A DNA stretch of 64,000 bases from Halobacillus sp. A5 (GTDB lineage Bacteria > Bacillota > Bacilli > Bacillales > Halobacillaceae): positions 496,001 to 560,000 of the forward strand of contig NZ_JAIZEO010000003.1 of NCBI RefSeq assembly GCF_024189315.1, read 5' to 3'. Positions 32,422 through 41,371 of the stretch are shown piece by piece (position 1 is the stretch's first letter; each line of letters starts with the position of its first letter). The position numbers and the translations under genes were made by a program. The notes under the pieces were generated by a model that was given only the letters and a program-made list of their open reading frames with translations, was not told the origin of the DNA and did not search any database.

Positions 32422-33312
32422 ATGAAGAAATTTTCAATTATAACAACGGTCGTCACGTTTATTGCACTTATCCTTGGGAATTTAGTAGTAGCTACAAATT
32501 CAGGGGATGCGTGCGGCGCGACTTGGCCTGTATGTAACGGTCGGGTTTTTCCGGACTTCACAAATTATCATATACTCATCGAATATTCTCACCGCTTAAT
32601 GGTTCCTTTATTAGCCGTGTTGACATTAATTAATGCGGTAGGTGCTATTACAAAGCATAGAAATAGAAAGGCGGTCGTTGTCCTTGCGCTCTTGAGTTTA
32701 GGGATGCTTGTCTTTCAATCAGCCGTAGGGGGATTAAACGTATTACTCGGCACTCCGCCTGGATTCACTACGTTAGACGTTACATTTAGTCAAGTCCTGC
32801 TGCTTATTCTCGTGCTGCTCAGCTACAGCCTGCATGAAACCAAAATTGAATTGAATCAAGTGAGCTGGTCGACTGTAAGTATGAGCTACAGAGCGTTCGT
32901 ACTAGGCTTTATAGTTTATGTAGCTCAAGTTATATTGGGGGCATTCTTTAAACACAGCCGTGCCAGCAATGTGCTGCTTGATATTCCGGCTGCTGAATAT
33001 TTGATTCAAAGTGAATCCATTTCAAATATGATTTATTCTTTGCATTGGGTAGCTACAGTAGTTATTTTTGTCGCCGCATTATGGTACGTCATTTATGCTA
33101 CAAAATTTAAGTATCATAAGTTGTTAGCCTGGGCTTATTTGATTACTATTCTATTAAATGCGGTTGTTGGATTTGTGATTGTAATTACAGGTAATGTTAT
33201 CCTTGCCTCTTCTATTCATATGATCGTTTCTACAGTGACGATGGTCATTGGAGGTATGATCCTGGGAGGATACTGGTTTAAGCTTCAGAAAAAAGCGATA
33301 AATGCATCATAA
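32422..33312 (+). CDS. Divergent CtaA/COX15-family haem A synthase homologue
   Basis: A 296-residue membrane protein with eight predicted segments. The N-terminal half keeps the CtaA signature: Cys31 and Cys38 (GDACGATWPVCNG, six residues between the Cys) and Glu54/His57 (EYSHR). Against B. subtilis CtaA, the place of the second N-terminal haem-ligand His appears to be Asp (TTLDVTF), and the second Cys pair is absent (ASNVLLDIPAAEYL). The C-terminal half retains LHW and SIHM histidines. It may be a second, specialised or inactive copy. No cytochrome oxidase genes are nearby. AGAGGAAGGG precedes the ATG. Confidence 0.78.
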   Translation: MKKFSIITTVVTFIALILGNLVVATNSGDACGATWPVCNGRVFPDFTNYHILIEYSHRLMVPLLAVLTLINAVGAITKHRNRKAVVVLALLSLGMLVFQSAVGGLNVLLGTPPGFTTLDVTFSQVLLLILVLLSYSLHETKIELNQVSWSTVSMSYRAFVLGFIVYVAQVILGAFFKHSRASNVLLDIPAAEYLIQSESISNMIYSLHWVATVVIFVAALWYVIYATKFKYHKLLAWAYLITILLNAVVGFVIVITGNVILASSIHMIVSTVTMVIGGMILGGYWFKLQKKAINAS

Positions 33313-33547
33313 TTCTAAGTGTAAATTTCAGAAAAGCTTTGAAGAAATCAAAAAGTGTGGATGGATTCTTCCCTGAGTAACAACATTAAAAAACTTTATT
33401 TGAGAAAAATCTGCATTTAGGAAAACTTCCAAAATGCAGACTCAGGCTGTCGAGAAAGTCTCGACAGCCTGATATTTTGATTTCTTTTATTTTTCACCGC
33501 GTTCATTTGTTATCCTATAGATAAGAATCTGTTTAAGCGGTGATCTT
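33313..33547. other. Spacer with two hairpins between the CtaA homologue and the IS remnant
   Basis: Two consecutive hairpins are seen. One is CTGCATTTAGGAA...TTCCAAAATGCAG at 33411-33439, whose first 20 bases recur exactly at 33948-33967. The other is a perfect 12-bp stem, AGGCTGTCGAGA / TCTCGACAGCCT, at 33444-33470. The latter resembles sequences often found at the ends of IS1182-type elements. Confidence 0.6.
33411..33430 (+). repeat. 20-bp direct repeat, left copy
   Basis: CTGCATTTAGGAAAACTTCC, identical to 33948-33967. The two copies flank the transposase remnant and the structured repeat (about 537 bases apart). Each copy forms the 5' arm of a hairpin. Confidence 0.85.
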
Positions 33548-33751
33548 TTGTTTCAGTCCAGAAAAGAACGACAAAATGAAATGGAAATCGTAACGATTGA
33601 AGAGCTTGTCCCGGAAAATCACTTACTCCGTAAGATTGACCAATACATAGATTTCTCTTTTATCCCCGAAAAAGTTCGAGAGCAGGCGTTACTGACGGCT
33701 GCCTGCCAGAACATGAAAAAGATTGCCCTTCACCTAACCAAGGTGAGTTAG
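33548..33751 (+). pseudogene. Internally deleted IS1182-family transposase
   Basis: The frame begins with the N-terminal segment of IS1182-type transposases (MFQSRKERQNEMEIVTIEELVPENHLLRKIDQYIDFSFIPEKVR) and passes in frame at about residue 43 into what looks like the C-terminal end (LLTAACQNMKKIALHLTKVS). A full transposase has roughly 450-500 residues, so almost the whole catalytic domain is missing. The start codon is probably TTG. It cannot be active. An internal deletion that keeps both gene ends is the usual route to a non-autonomous element. Confidence 0.75.
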
Positions 33752-33769
33752 GTGAAGGAGAGTTTTTTT
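33727..33769 (+). terminator. Terminator overlapping the end of the transposase remnant
   Basis: CCTTCACCTAAC pairs perfectly with GTTAGGTGAAGG and is followed by AGAGTTTTTTT. The stop codon of the remnant lies in the right arm. Confidence 0.85.
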
Positions 33770-33777
33770 AGGTGAAG

Positions 33778-33892
33778 GCGGTCAAATACCAGGAGACTCC
33801 TGCGGAAAAACGGGCGATCCGAGACCCCGCAGTGGGGTTTTCACGAGGAGGCTCGGGCGTTCGTCCGCGGAAAGCGAATGGTATTTGTCCGC
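33778..33892. repeat. Bacillaceae-type dispersed structured repeat
   Basis: A 115-bp element bounded by imperfect 14-bp inverted repeats (GCGGTCAAATACCA and TGGTATTTGTCCGC, one mismatch). Inside are the blocks GGAGACTCCTGCGG, GAGACCCCGCAG, GAGGAGGCTCG and CCGCGGAAAGCGAA, which from memory are the hallmarks of a repeat found in many intergenic regions of Bacillaceae genomes. It is visibly GC-richer than its surroundings and can fold extensively on either strand. The open frames that cross it on both strands are not genes. Confidence 0.75.
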
Positions 33893-33944
33893 ACGGGCGC
33901 ACAAAAAAAGCTTGTAGTAAAACACAGGGTTTCTCTACAAGCCG

Positions 33945-33984
33945 AGGCTGCATTTAGGAAAACTTCCTAAATGCAGCCTTTTTC
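33945..33984 (+). terminator. Strong hairpin terminator carrying the right copy of the 20-bp repeat
   Basis: A 16-bp stem (AGGCTGCATTTAGGAA / TTCCTAAATGCAGCCT) with a 3-nt loop is followed by TTTTTC. Bases 33948-33967 repeat 33411-33430 exactly. Confidence 0.85.
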
Positions 33985-34050
33985 ATTATAAATTTCCAGC
34001 TGTAAATAAAATTCAAATAAAATGTTATCATGCACATGAGACTGTGTTCA

Positions 34051-37000
34051 TTATTGGAATAACTCACGAATTTCATTTTCACTTAAGGACGTCAGCATAG
34101 ATTCCCCAGGCTGAATGATTTGATCGACAAGGTCACGTTTTTTCTGCTGAAGCTGAAAGATTCTCTCTTCGATCGTTCCTTCCGAAATCATCCGTATAAC
34201 CTGTACGACTTTCTCCTGACCAATTCTGTGGGCACGGCCCGCGGCTTGTTCTTCGATTGCAGGGTTCCACCACAAATCATATAGAATTACCGTGTCGGCT
34301 CCGGTTAAATTTAGTCCTGTACCTCCTGCCTTTAGAGAAATAAAGAAAGCGTCTTTCTCTCCTTTATTAAAACGGTCGACCATTTTAACTCTTTCATCGC
34401 TTTTCGTACCGCCATCCAAGTAAAAAGCACTTGCTTCACCGGCTGTAATTTCGTCGTAAAGGATCTTAAGCATGCTGGCAAACTGGGAAAAGATTAACAC
34501 CCGGTGTCCGCCTGCCTTCAGCTCGTTCATTAGTTCCTTCAACTGCTCAAGCTTCCCTGATTCTCCGTCATAGTTTTCTAAGAAGAGCTTGGGATGACAA
34601 CAGATTTGCCGAAGGCGTGTTAACCCCGCCAATATTTCAAGTTTTCCACGCTGGAGACCTTTCGTAGCAATGGTCTCGTTCACTTCAGATTGAATTTTTT
34701 CTAAATAGGCAAGGTAGACTTCTTTCTGGTTTCTAGTCAGCTCAGAATATTGTACTGTTTCAATTTTGTCTGGGAGCTCTTCAAGCACTTCTGTTTTCAT
34801 TCTTCGTAAAATAAAAGGTCTAGTCATACTAGCGATTTTTTCAGGCTTCATTTGAAGAAACTTCTTCTTGCTCGTATATAACCCCGGCATAATTGTACGA
34901 AACAGTGACCAAAGTTCATTTAGTGAGTTCTCAATTGGCGTGCCGCTTAAAGCAAATCGGTGTCTGGCTTTTAAGCTCCGTACCGCCTGCGACGTTTTCG
35001 TTGATTCATTTTTAATAGCTTGAGCTTCATCCAATAGCATTGCATGGAATTTCCTATCCTCATATAAATGGAGATCCTGGCGCAGCAGCGGGTACGATGT
35101 AATAAAAATATCAACGTCTTCCTGAAGTTGAGCTCTGCGGGAGACAGGATCTCCGGTAATCACTTGAACGGAAAGCGATGGAGCGAATTTCTCCAGTTCT
35201 TTCTTCCAGTTGTAGACTAGTGAAGCCGGGGTTACGATAATGACAGGATCAGCAAGCCCTTCGTTTTCTTTTTCATATAGAAGAAACGCGATACTTTGAA
35301 CAGTTTTACCAAGTCCCATATCGTCTGCCAAAACTCCTCCAAGTCCATAAGTGGCCAGCGTCTTCAGCCATCGGAATCCCGTAAGCTGATAGTCTCGTAA
35401 ATCAGCATCTAAATTATCTGGAGGATCAATATTAAAGGATTGAGGAGACTGCAGTCGTTGTACTAATTTCGTGAAACGTTCATTTTTCTCCTGGTCTTGT
35501 AAAGAAAGAGCATCGTTAACCTGTAAACTGCGTATCTTTGATACCTGGAGACTTGAGTGGTCTACATCTGATGCCGCTAGATCCAGTTCCTCTGCAAAAT
35601 GTTGAAAACGTTCAAATGATTCAGTGGTTAAAGAAAGAAGTGCGCCATCTGAAAGACGGTAATAACGTTTTCGTTCAATCGACGCACGCAGAGCATTTGT
35701 TACATCTTCCTCAGATATTCCGTCAATTCCAAAATGTACATCCAGCCAGCTGCCGTCGCTGTTAATATCGACGGTCGGCACCAGTTCCCGGTCTTGTTCC
35801 GATATTAACGATTTGACCGAGCTTGAAGTAAAAACTTCGGCTAACTCGTTAAGCTGTGGCAGATACTCAGTTAAAAAAAGGTGTAAAGCATCGTCATCTT
35901 CAAGATACACTGTTTCTCCGTCAAACTTAAATTCAGCTTGTTCAATTACGTGAATAATGTCCTGCTCTGTTTTTCTGTCACGTTGAATAATATATTGATG
36001 GGCTTCGTGATTTTGAAAAGGAGACAGTGTGTGATTGCCATAATTAAATTTGACATCAATTGTTAAAGCCCATTGTTCAAAGTCGAGATAGACGACTGCT
36101 TTTAAGTCTTCTTGAACGATTTTAGATTGAGCTTTACTGTCAAAGTTGATTTGAGCAATAGAATTCAACTCAGGCAGCACGTAAGAGACGATGCCTTCCA
36201 TATCCACCTGACTGACTGTGTGGTTCCCATTTGAATTGTAAGGAAGGAGAGAGTATAGGGTTTGAATCACTTCTTCCTTTTCTGGTTCAATCGAATAGAA
36301 CGTACCCTCTTTGTGTAAGAGGTGATAATCCTTCAAGTATTCATACTGCTTCAGCTGATTCATATGCAGGTGATACCGCCCTCGTTCTTCTGCTACATAA
36401 AAAGAAATCTCAGGAAAATCCTCTTTAATTCTAAGCGGCCCTTTCGACTGCCCGCGTTCGACGACTTCACAAAATTGTGTTTGAAGCTCACTTAGCAGTT
36501 CTGCGGTATTAGAAGGGGGAAGTGTCAATATACGCTGCTCTCCCGCGCTCCAATGACGGTCGTAAAATAATTCCTGCTCGTAGTTTTGGCAAAGGTGTTC
36601 GATAATTTTACGATCTTTTTCTCCAAAAGTATGCTCTGTGGGGTCATACGTAAACTTTTTTGATATTTGATAGGGCGTTTCCTGCTGTATATGTTGAAGC
36701 AGAGCCCTTATATCTTTAATTACATAGGCATAGCCCTCTCCGAGCTTAATTTCTATCCCCAGATTCTTGCTGCCGAGCCAGGATTGTACATGGACATAAT
36801 AGTGAACATTCAATGCTTCTTTATGTGAATCGTAATAGCGGCTTTCCTGACGATCTCTGAACGTTTCAAACAATCTCATAGCAAATACACGATCTATTTG
36901 ATTGTCTTTACTTTCAGCAGGTTCTGCACTATGAGTTTCTTTAATATTCGGAGTTGCTTCAGTTATCGCCCGTTCTCTGATGGCACAAAGGACCGCTGCA

Positions 37001-37251
37001 ATATGCTTGCATGTATAATACTTTTCATAAGCTGGACATTCGCACCTGGCTTCAAGGTCTTCATCTTCAAAAAAGAAAACGCGTACTTCATAATCATGAG
37101 TACCCGTCACAACTGCGCGCCATGAACGAATAGCGCTGTTATGGGTGAGGCCGTATACTTTCCCCTGGTTGTAATATTGCTCCCCTCTCGTATAGAAGAC
37201 AGACCCGGTTATTTTCTTTATATCGTTTGGTTGTAAAAGGTATGACTGCAT
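34051..37251 (-). CDS. SWIM-domain SNF2-family helicase-like ATPase
   Basis: A 1066-residue protein resembling B. subtilis YwqA. The N-terminal SWIM zinc finger is seen as CECPAYEKYYTCKH (about residues 72-85). A long middle region follows, then the SNF2 ATPase core in the last 470 residues: Walker A LADDMGLGKTVQS, DEAQ box LLDEAQAIKN, RFALSGTPIENSLNELWSLF, and the C-terminal helicase motifs FISLKAGGTGLNLTGADTV and QAAGRAHRIGQ. Such proteins translocate on duplex DNA; the cellular role of the bacterial SWIM-SNF2 group is unclear. ATG 37251 is preferred over 37260 by ribosome-site spacing. Confidence 0.88.
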   Translation of the reverse strand: MQSYLLQPNDIKKITGSVFYTRGEQYYNQGKVYGLTHNSAIRSWRAVVTGTHDYEVRVFFFEDEDLEARCECPAYEKYYTCKHIAAVLCAIRERAITEATPNIKETHSAEPAESKDNQIDRVFAMRLFETFRDRQESRYYDSHKEALNVHYYVHVQSWLGSKNLGIEIKLGEGYAYVIKDIRALLQHIQQETPYQISKKFTYDPTEHTFGEKDRKIIEHLCQNYEQELFYDRHWSAGEQRILTLPPSNTAELLSELQTQFCEVVERGQSKGPLRIKEDFPEISFYVAEERGRYHLHMNQLKQYEYLKDYHLLHKEGTFYSIEPEKEEVIQTLYSLLPYNSNGNHTVSQVDMEGIVSYVLPELNSIAQINFDSKAQSKIVQEDLKAVVYLDFEQWALTIDVKFNYGNHTLSPFQNHEAHQYIIQRDRKTEQDIIHVIEQAEFKFDGETVYLEDDDALHLFLTEYLPQLNELAEVFTSSSVKSLISEQDRELVPTVDINSDGSWLDVHFGIDGISEEDVTNALRASIERKRYYRLSDGALLSLTTESFERFQHFAEELDLAASDVDHSSLQVSKIRSLQVNDALSLQDQEKNERFTKLVQRLQSPQSFNIDPPDNLDADLRDYQLTGFRWLKTLATYGLGGVLADDMGLGKTVQSIAFLLYEKENEGLADPVIIVTPASLVYNWKKELEKFAPSLSVQVITGDPVSRRAQLQEDVDIFITSYPLLRQDLHLYEDRKFHAMLLDEAQAIKNESTKTSQAVRSLKARHRFALSGTPIENSLNELWSLFRTIMPGLYTSKKKFLQMKPEKIASMTRPFILRRMKTEVLEELPDKIETVQYSELTRNQKEVYLAYLEKIQSEVNETIATKGLQRGKLEILAGLTRLRQICCHPKLFLENYDGESGKLEQLKELMNELKAGGHRVLIFSQFASMLKILYDEITAGEASAFYLDGGTKSDERVKMVDRFNKGEKDAFFISLKAGGTGLNLTGADTVILYDLWWNPAIEEQAAGRAHRIGQEKVVQVIRMISEGTIEERIFQLQQKKRDLVDQIIQPGESMLTSLSENEIRELFQ

Positions 37252-37554
37252 AGCTTGCATCCTAACTAATCTTTTTTTTTATTATAACAGGATTGTGGTC
37301 TATTTATCTGCCTGAATCTTTTGCTATTTTTCCCCGACCATAAAAAAAGCATACGTTGGTGCCCTTGCAGGAGCTTTCGATTATTGATTTTACTTCTGTC
37401 TTATGCTAACTTTCAAGTTAGAGAGTTTTTAATTCGATCAGCCGCTCATTTTGAGGGAGCGGCTTTTGTTATGGAGTGAACATGCCGATGTAAAACGTAT
37501 ATCCTATCCAATACTTCGAATCCGATAAAATTATATAATATGGAGGATATGACG
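37252..37554. other. Divergent intergenic region between the SNF2 gene and prfC
   Basis: No gene is seen. Two plus-strand hairpins with T runs lie at 37405-37427 (CTAACTT / AAGTTAG, then AGAGTTTTT) and 37440-37470 (AGCCGCTC / GAGCGGCT, then TTTTGTT). They sit upstream of prfC with no gene before them, so they may end a short leader or small RNA. TATAAT at 37534-37539 is too close to the start codon to be a useful promoter. Confidence 0.5.
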
Positions 37555-39138
37555 ATGACGATACAAGAAGAAATGAAAAAACGCCGCACGTTTGCTATAA
37601 TTTCCCACCCGGATGCCGGTAAAACAACGATGACTGAGAAGATGCTTTTATTCGGAAACTTAATTCGGTCTGCAGGTACTGTGAAAGGAAAGAAAACCGG
37701 TAAGTTTGCAACATCCGACTGGATGGAAATTGAAAAGCAGCGTGGTATTTCCGTTACCTCAAGTGTAATGAACTTCCCTTATCAAGGATATCAGGTAAAT
37801 ATATTAGATACGCCCGGACACGAAGATTTCAGTGAGGACACGTACCGGACGCTTACAGCTGTGGACAGCGTAGTGATGGTCATTGATGGTACGAAAGGGA
37901 TCGAGGCTCAAACGCTGAAGTTATTTAAGGTGTGTAAGATGCGCGGAATCCCGATTTTTACATTCATTAATAAAATGGACCGGGAAGGACGGGAGCCGCT
38001 GGAGCTGATGGAGGAAATTGAGTCTACCTTAAATATCGAAACTTACCCTATGACATGGCCGGTCGGAATGGGTAAAAGGTTTATGGGTGTATTCGATCGG
38101 GAGAACGACCAATTTGTGCGTTATACAGGGAACGAGGAAGAAACGTATATTCCTTTTTCCGAACTTAATAACCATCCGGATTTAACAGAAGACCCTACTT
38201 ATCAGGAAGCAGAGGATGAATTGATGCTTGTTGATGAAGCAGGTGACGGATTTGACCTGGATAAAGTAATGAAAGGCGACCAAACTCCAGTATTCTTTGG
38301 CAGCGCCCTGGCTCCTTTTGGAGTGGAAACTTTCTTTAACACGTTTATCCGCTATGCTCCAGAGCCAGCTTCCCGTCGTTCCACAAAGGGTGTCGTCTCA
38401 CCAGAACATGAAGAGTTCTCAGGTTTTATCTTTAAGATCCAAGCCAACATGAATCCTCAGCACCGTGACCGGATTGCGTTTGTCCGTATTTGCTCCGGGA
38501 AGTTTGAACGGGGTATGAATGTGACACTCTCCAGAACTGGAAAAGACTTTAAGCTTGCTCAGTCCCAGCAGTTTGTAGCTTCTTCCCGTGGTACTGTAGA
38601 GGAAGGATACGCGGGCGATATCATTGGGATTTATGACCCTAACGTCTATCGGATCGGGGACACAATCGTTACTGGAAAGCAGAATTTCGAATATGATGAG
38701 CTTCCGCAATTCCCGCCGGAACTTTTCAAGAAAGTAACTGCCAAAAACGTGATGAAATCGAAGCAGTTTAAAAAAGGGCTGGAGCAGCTTGTACAAGAAG
38801 GAGCCATCCAGCTGTTTAAACATTATCACTTTGAGGACTACATTATCGGGGCAGTCGGTGAGCTTCAATATGAAGTATTTGAATATCGGATGAAGAATGA
38901 ATACAACGTTGAAATCGAGCTTACATCAATTGGGGAGAGGATCCCGCGCTGGCTTCGTGAAGATCAAGTGGATGAGTCTATGTTTGATGACCGGAATATG
39001 CTTGTAGTGGATCGCGAACAGAAGCCGTTAGTTTTATTTAAGAATGATTTTTCTCTCCGCTGGTTCCAGGATAAACACGAAGATGTTGAATTAATTGATT
39101 TGTTTGAAGTGAACAAGTATGATCAATCGTACGAATAA
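37555..39138 (+). CDS. prfC: Peptide chain release factor 3
   Basis: RF3 is a translational GTPase that removes RF1/RF2 from the ribosome after peptide release. The 527-residue product has the G1 motif SHPDAGKTT, switch region [13 protein letters not shown]3 DTPGHEDF, and G4 [10 protein letters not shown], then the RF3-type domains to the C-terminus. ATG 37555 lies 7 nt after GGAGGA; the ATG at 37540 lies in front of that site. B. subtilis 168 appears to lack prfC (from memory) while staphylococci have it, so its presence here is accessory. It is a single-gene unit with a terminator. Confidence 0.93.
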   Translation: MTIQEEMKKRRTFAIISHPDAGKTTMTEKMLLFGNLIRSAGTVKGKKTGKFATSDWMEIEKQRGISVTSSVMNFPYQGYQVNILDTPGHEDFSEDTYRTLTAVDSVVMVIDGTKGIEAQTLKLFKVCKMRGIPIFTFINKMDREGREPLELMEEIESTLNIETYPMTWPVGMGKRFMGVFDRENDQFVRYTGNEEETYIPFSELNNHPDLTEDPTYQEAEDELMLVDEAGDGFDLDKVMKGDQTPVFFGSALAPFGVETFFNTFIRYAPEPASRRSTKGVVSPEHEEFSGFIFKIQANMNPQHRDRIAFVRICSGKFERGMNVTLSRTGKDFKLAQSQQFVASSRGTVEEGYAGDIIGIYDPNVYRIGDTIVTGKQNFEYDELPQFPPELFKKVTAKNVMKSKQFKKGLEQLVQEGAIQLFKHYHFEDYIIGAVGELQYEVFEYRMKNEYNVEIELTSIGERIPRWLREDQVDESMFDDRNMLVVDREQKPLVLFKNDFSLRWFQDKHEDVELIDLFEVNKYDQSYE

Positions 39139-39150
39139 GTAGATGGAAAG

Positions 39151-39180
39151 CCTAAGGATGAAATTTCCTTAGGTTTTTTC
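39151..39180 (+). terminator. Terminator of prfC
   Basis: CCTAAGGA pairs perfectly with TCCTTAGG and is followed by TTTTTTC. Confidence 0.9.
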
Positions 39181-39299
39181 AGTTTATGAAGAAGCCAATG
39201 CTTTTTCGCTCTTGTAGTGAATTATTAAATCACAGCCAGCCAGATAATAAAATACGCAAGTAACCTACTGGAGAAAAATTTTCTTTTAAAATCCAGATG

Positions 39300-39335
39300 C
39301 GAATGTTTGTTCGTTTCATGTTAGAATGGTAAAAT
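39300..39335 (+). promoter_or_regulatory. LexA (DinR) box and promoter of uvrBA
   Basis: CGAATGTTTGTTCG (39300-39313) matches the Gram-positive SOS box CGAAC-N4-GTTCG at 9 of 10 positions. TTGTTC (39307-39312), 17 nt and TAAAAT (39330-39335) form the promoter, with the -35 box inside the LexA site. Confidence 0.85.
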
Positions 39336-39383
39336 ATTGTGGTAAACTATTGGAGAACTAATGTAGATCGGAGGATTGTGAAA

Positions 39384-41363
39384 ATGAACAATCAATTTGA
39401 ATTAGTTTCTGAATATGAACCTCAAGGCGATCAGCCTCAAGCGATAAAGGAACTCGTAAAAGGAATTCAAAACGGTCAAAAGCATCAAACCTTACTTGGT
39501 GCCACTGGTACGGGGAAGACTTTTACGATGTCGAATGTGATTGAACAGGTAAATAAGCCTACATTAATTATTGCTCACAATAAGACGCTGGCCGGCCAGC
39601 TATACAGTGAGTTTAAAGAATTTTTCCCGAATAATGCGGTTGAGTACTTCGTCAGCTTCTACGATTATTATCAGCCTGAAGCCTATGTACCTCAAACCGA
39701 TACGTTTATTGAAAAAGATTCAAATATAAATGATGAAATTGATAAATTGCGTCACTCAGCAACCACGTCTCTTTTTGAACGAAATGATGTCATTATTGTA
39801 GCTAGTGTATCGTGTATATATGGTTTAGGTTCACCTGAGGAATACAGCAGTCAGGTATTATCCCTGCGTCCCGGTATGGAAAAGGATCGTGATGAATTGC
39901 TGCGTTCCTTAGTAGATATTCAGTATGCCCGTAACGACATAGATTTTCAGCGTGGGACGTTCCGTGTGCGCGGCGATTCAGTCGAAATTATTGTCGCCTC
40001 CAGAGAAGAGCAGGCGATTCGCGTGGAATTTTTCGGAGATGAAATAGACCGGATTCGGGAAATTGATGTGTTAACTGGAGAAATTGTCGGGGAACGAGAG
40101 CATGTAGCTATTTTTCCGGCTTCCCACTTCGTTACCCGTGAAGCGAAGCTGAAACGAGCAATTGAAAATATTGAACAGGAAATGCTTGAACGGGTTAAAG
40201 AACTAAAAGATCAGAACAAGCTCTTAGAAGCTCAGAGATTGGAGCAGCGTACCAATTATGATTTGGAAATGATGAATGAGATGGGCTTCTGCTCAGGCAT
40301 TGAAAACTACTCCCGTCACTTAACCTTCAGAGAAAAAGGAGCCACCCCTTATACACTTATGGATTATTTTCCAGACGATTCGCTGATTATGATTGATGAG
40401 TCTCACGTAACACTTCCTCAAGTCCGCGGGATGTATAACGGTGACCAGGCGAGAAAACAGGTACTTGTGGATCATGGTTTCAGACTTCCATCAGCACTTG
40501 ATAACCGCCCATTACGATTTGAAGAGTTTGAGAAACATATTGATTTCATTACGTACGTTTCAGCAACTCCTGGACCTTACGAACTAGAACATACGCCAAA
40601 GATGACAGAGCAGATTATACGTCCAACCGGCCTGCTTGATCCTGAAATAGAGATCCGTCCGATTCATGGTCAAATTGACGACTTAATCGGTGAAATTAAT
40701 AAACGTCAAAAGCGTAAGGAAAGGGTTCTGGTAACAACACTTACTAAAAAAATGTCAGAAGACCTCACCGATTATTTAAAAGAGATTGGTATTAAGGTCG
40801 CTTATCTGCATTCTGAAATTAATACAATGGAAAGAATTGAGATTATAAGAGACCTTCGCTTAGGTAAATACGATGTTCTCATTGGTATTAACTTATTAAG
40901 AGAAGGTCTGGATATCCCTGAAGTTTCACTTGTATCGATCCTCGATGCTGACAAAGAAGGATTTCTGCGTTCCGACCGGTCTCTTATCCAGACTATTGGA
41001 AGAGCCGCACGTAACGAAAACGGCAGAGTTATTATGTACGCTGATAAAACAACGGCTTCGATGCAGTATGCCATAGATGAAACATATAGACGCCGTGAAA
41101 AGCAGATTGCTTATAACGAAAAGCATGGAATAACACCGAAAACGATTAAGAAGGAAGTACGTGATTTAATTTCAGCTACAACTGCAGCAGAAGAAACAGA
41201 GTCTTATGGAACAGAGAAGAAACCGTCTGAAATGACGAAAAAAGAGCGTCTCGAGTTAGTTGATAATTTAGAAACCGAAATGAAGCAGGCGGCTAAGGAC
41301 TTAGACTTTGAACGAGCAGCAGAGCTGCGGGATGTAATTCTTGAATTAAAAGCGGAAGGATGA
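39384..41363 (+). CDS. uvrB: Excinuclease ABC subunit B
   Basis: UvrB verifies DNA damage after loading by UvrA and positions UvrC. The 659-residue product has Walker [11 protein letters not shown], the beta-hairpin [18 protein letters not shown], the helicase motifs [18 protein letters not shown] and [11 protein letters not shown], and the C-terminal UVR domain ([22 protein letters not shown]). ATG 39384 has GGAGGATTGTG upstream and gives the usual N-terminus. It is SOS-regulated by the LexA box in its promoter and overlaps uvrA or nearly so. Confidence 0.97.
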   Translation: MNNQFELVSEYEPQGDQPQAIKELVKGIQNGQKHQTLLGATGTGKTFTMSNVIEQVNKPTLIIAHNKTLAGQLYSEFKEFFPNNAVEYFVSFYDYYQPEAYVPQTDTFIEKDSNINDEIDKLRHSATTSLFERNDVIIVASVSCIYGLGSPEEYSSQVLSLRPGMEKDRDELLRSLVDIQYARNDIDFQRGTFRVRGDSVEIIVASREEQAIRVEFFGDEIDRIREIDVLTGEIVGEREHVAIFPASHFVTREAKLKRAIENIEQEMLERVKELKDQNKLLEAQRLEQRTNYDLEMMNEMGFCSGIENYSRHLTFREKGATPYTLMDYFPDDSLIMIDESHVTLPQVRGMYNGDQARKQVLVDHGFRLPSALDNRPLRFEEFEKHIDFITYVSATPGPYELEHTPKMTEQIIRPTGLLDPEIEIRPIHGQIDDLIGEINKRQKRKERVLVTTLTKKMSEDLTDYLKEIGIKVAYLHSEINTMERIEIIRDLRLGKYDVLIGINLLREGLDIPEVSLVSILDADKEGFLRSDRSLIQTIGRAARNENGRVIMYADKTTASMQYAIDETYRRREKQIAYNEKHGITPKTIKKEVRDLISATTAAEETESYGTEKKPSEMTKKERLELVDNLETEMKQAAKDLDFERAAELRDVILELKAEG

Positions 41364-41371
41364 TGACCGTT

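Noticed and set aside
33768-33957. Overlapping 61-codon open frames on both strands
   Set aside because: They run through the palindromic dispersed repeat; the symmetry and high GC of the repeat explain open frames on both strands.
37534-37539. Perfect TATAAT before prfC as its promoter
   Set aside because: It lies only two bases before the ribosome site, so a transcript starting there would lack the Shine-Dalgarno; no -35 box is present.
38419-38868. 149-codon minus-strand open frame inside prfC
   Set aside because: Antisense shadow of a conserved coding region; no ribosome site and no recognisable product.
34051-39138. Defence island built around the SNF2 helicase and prfC
   Set aside because: Neighbours are a housekeeping release factor and a metabolic/IS-remnant region; no nuclease, methyltransferase, NTPase partner or abortive-infection gene is present.
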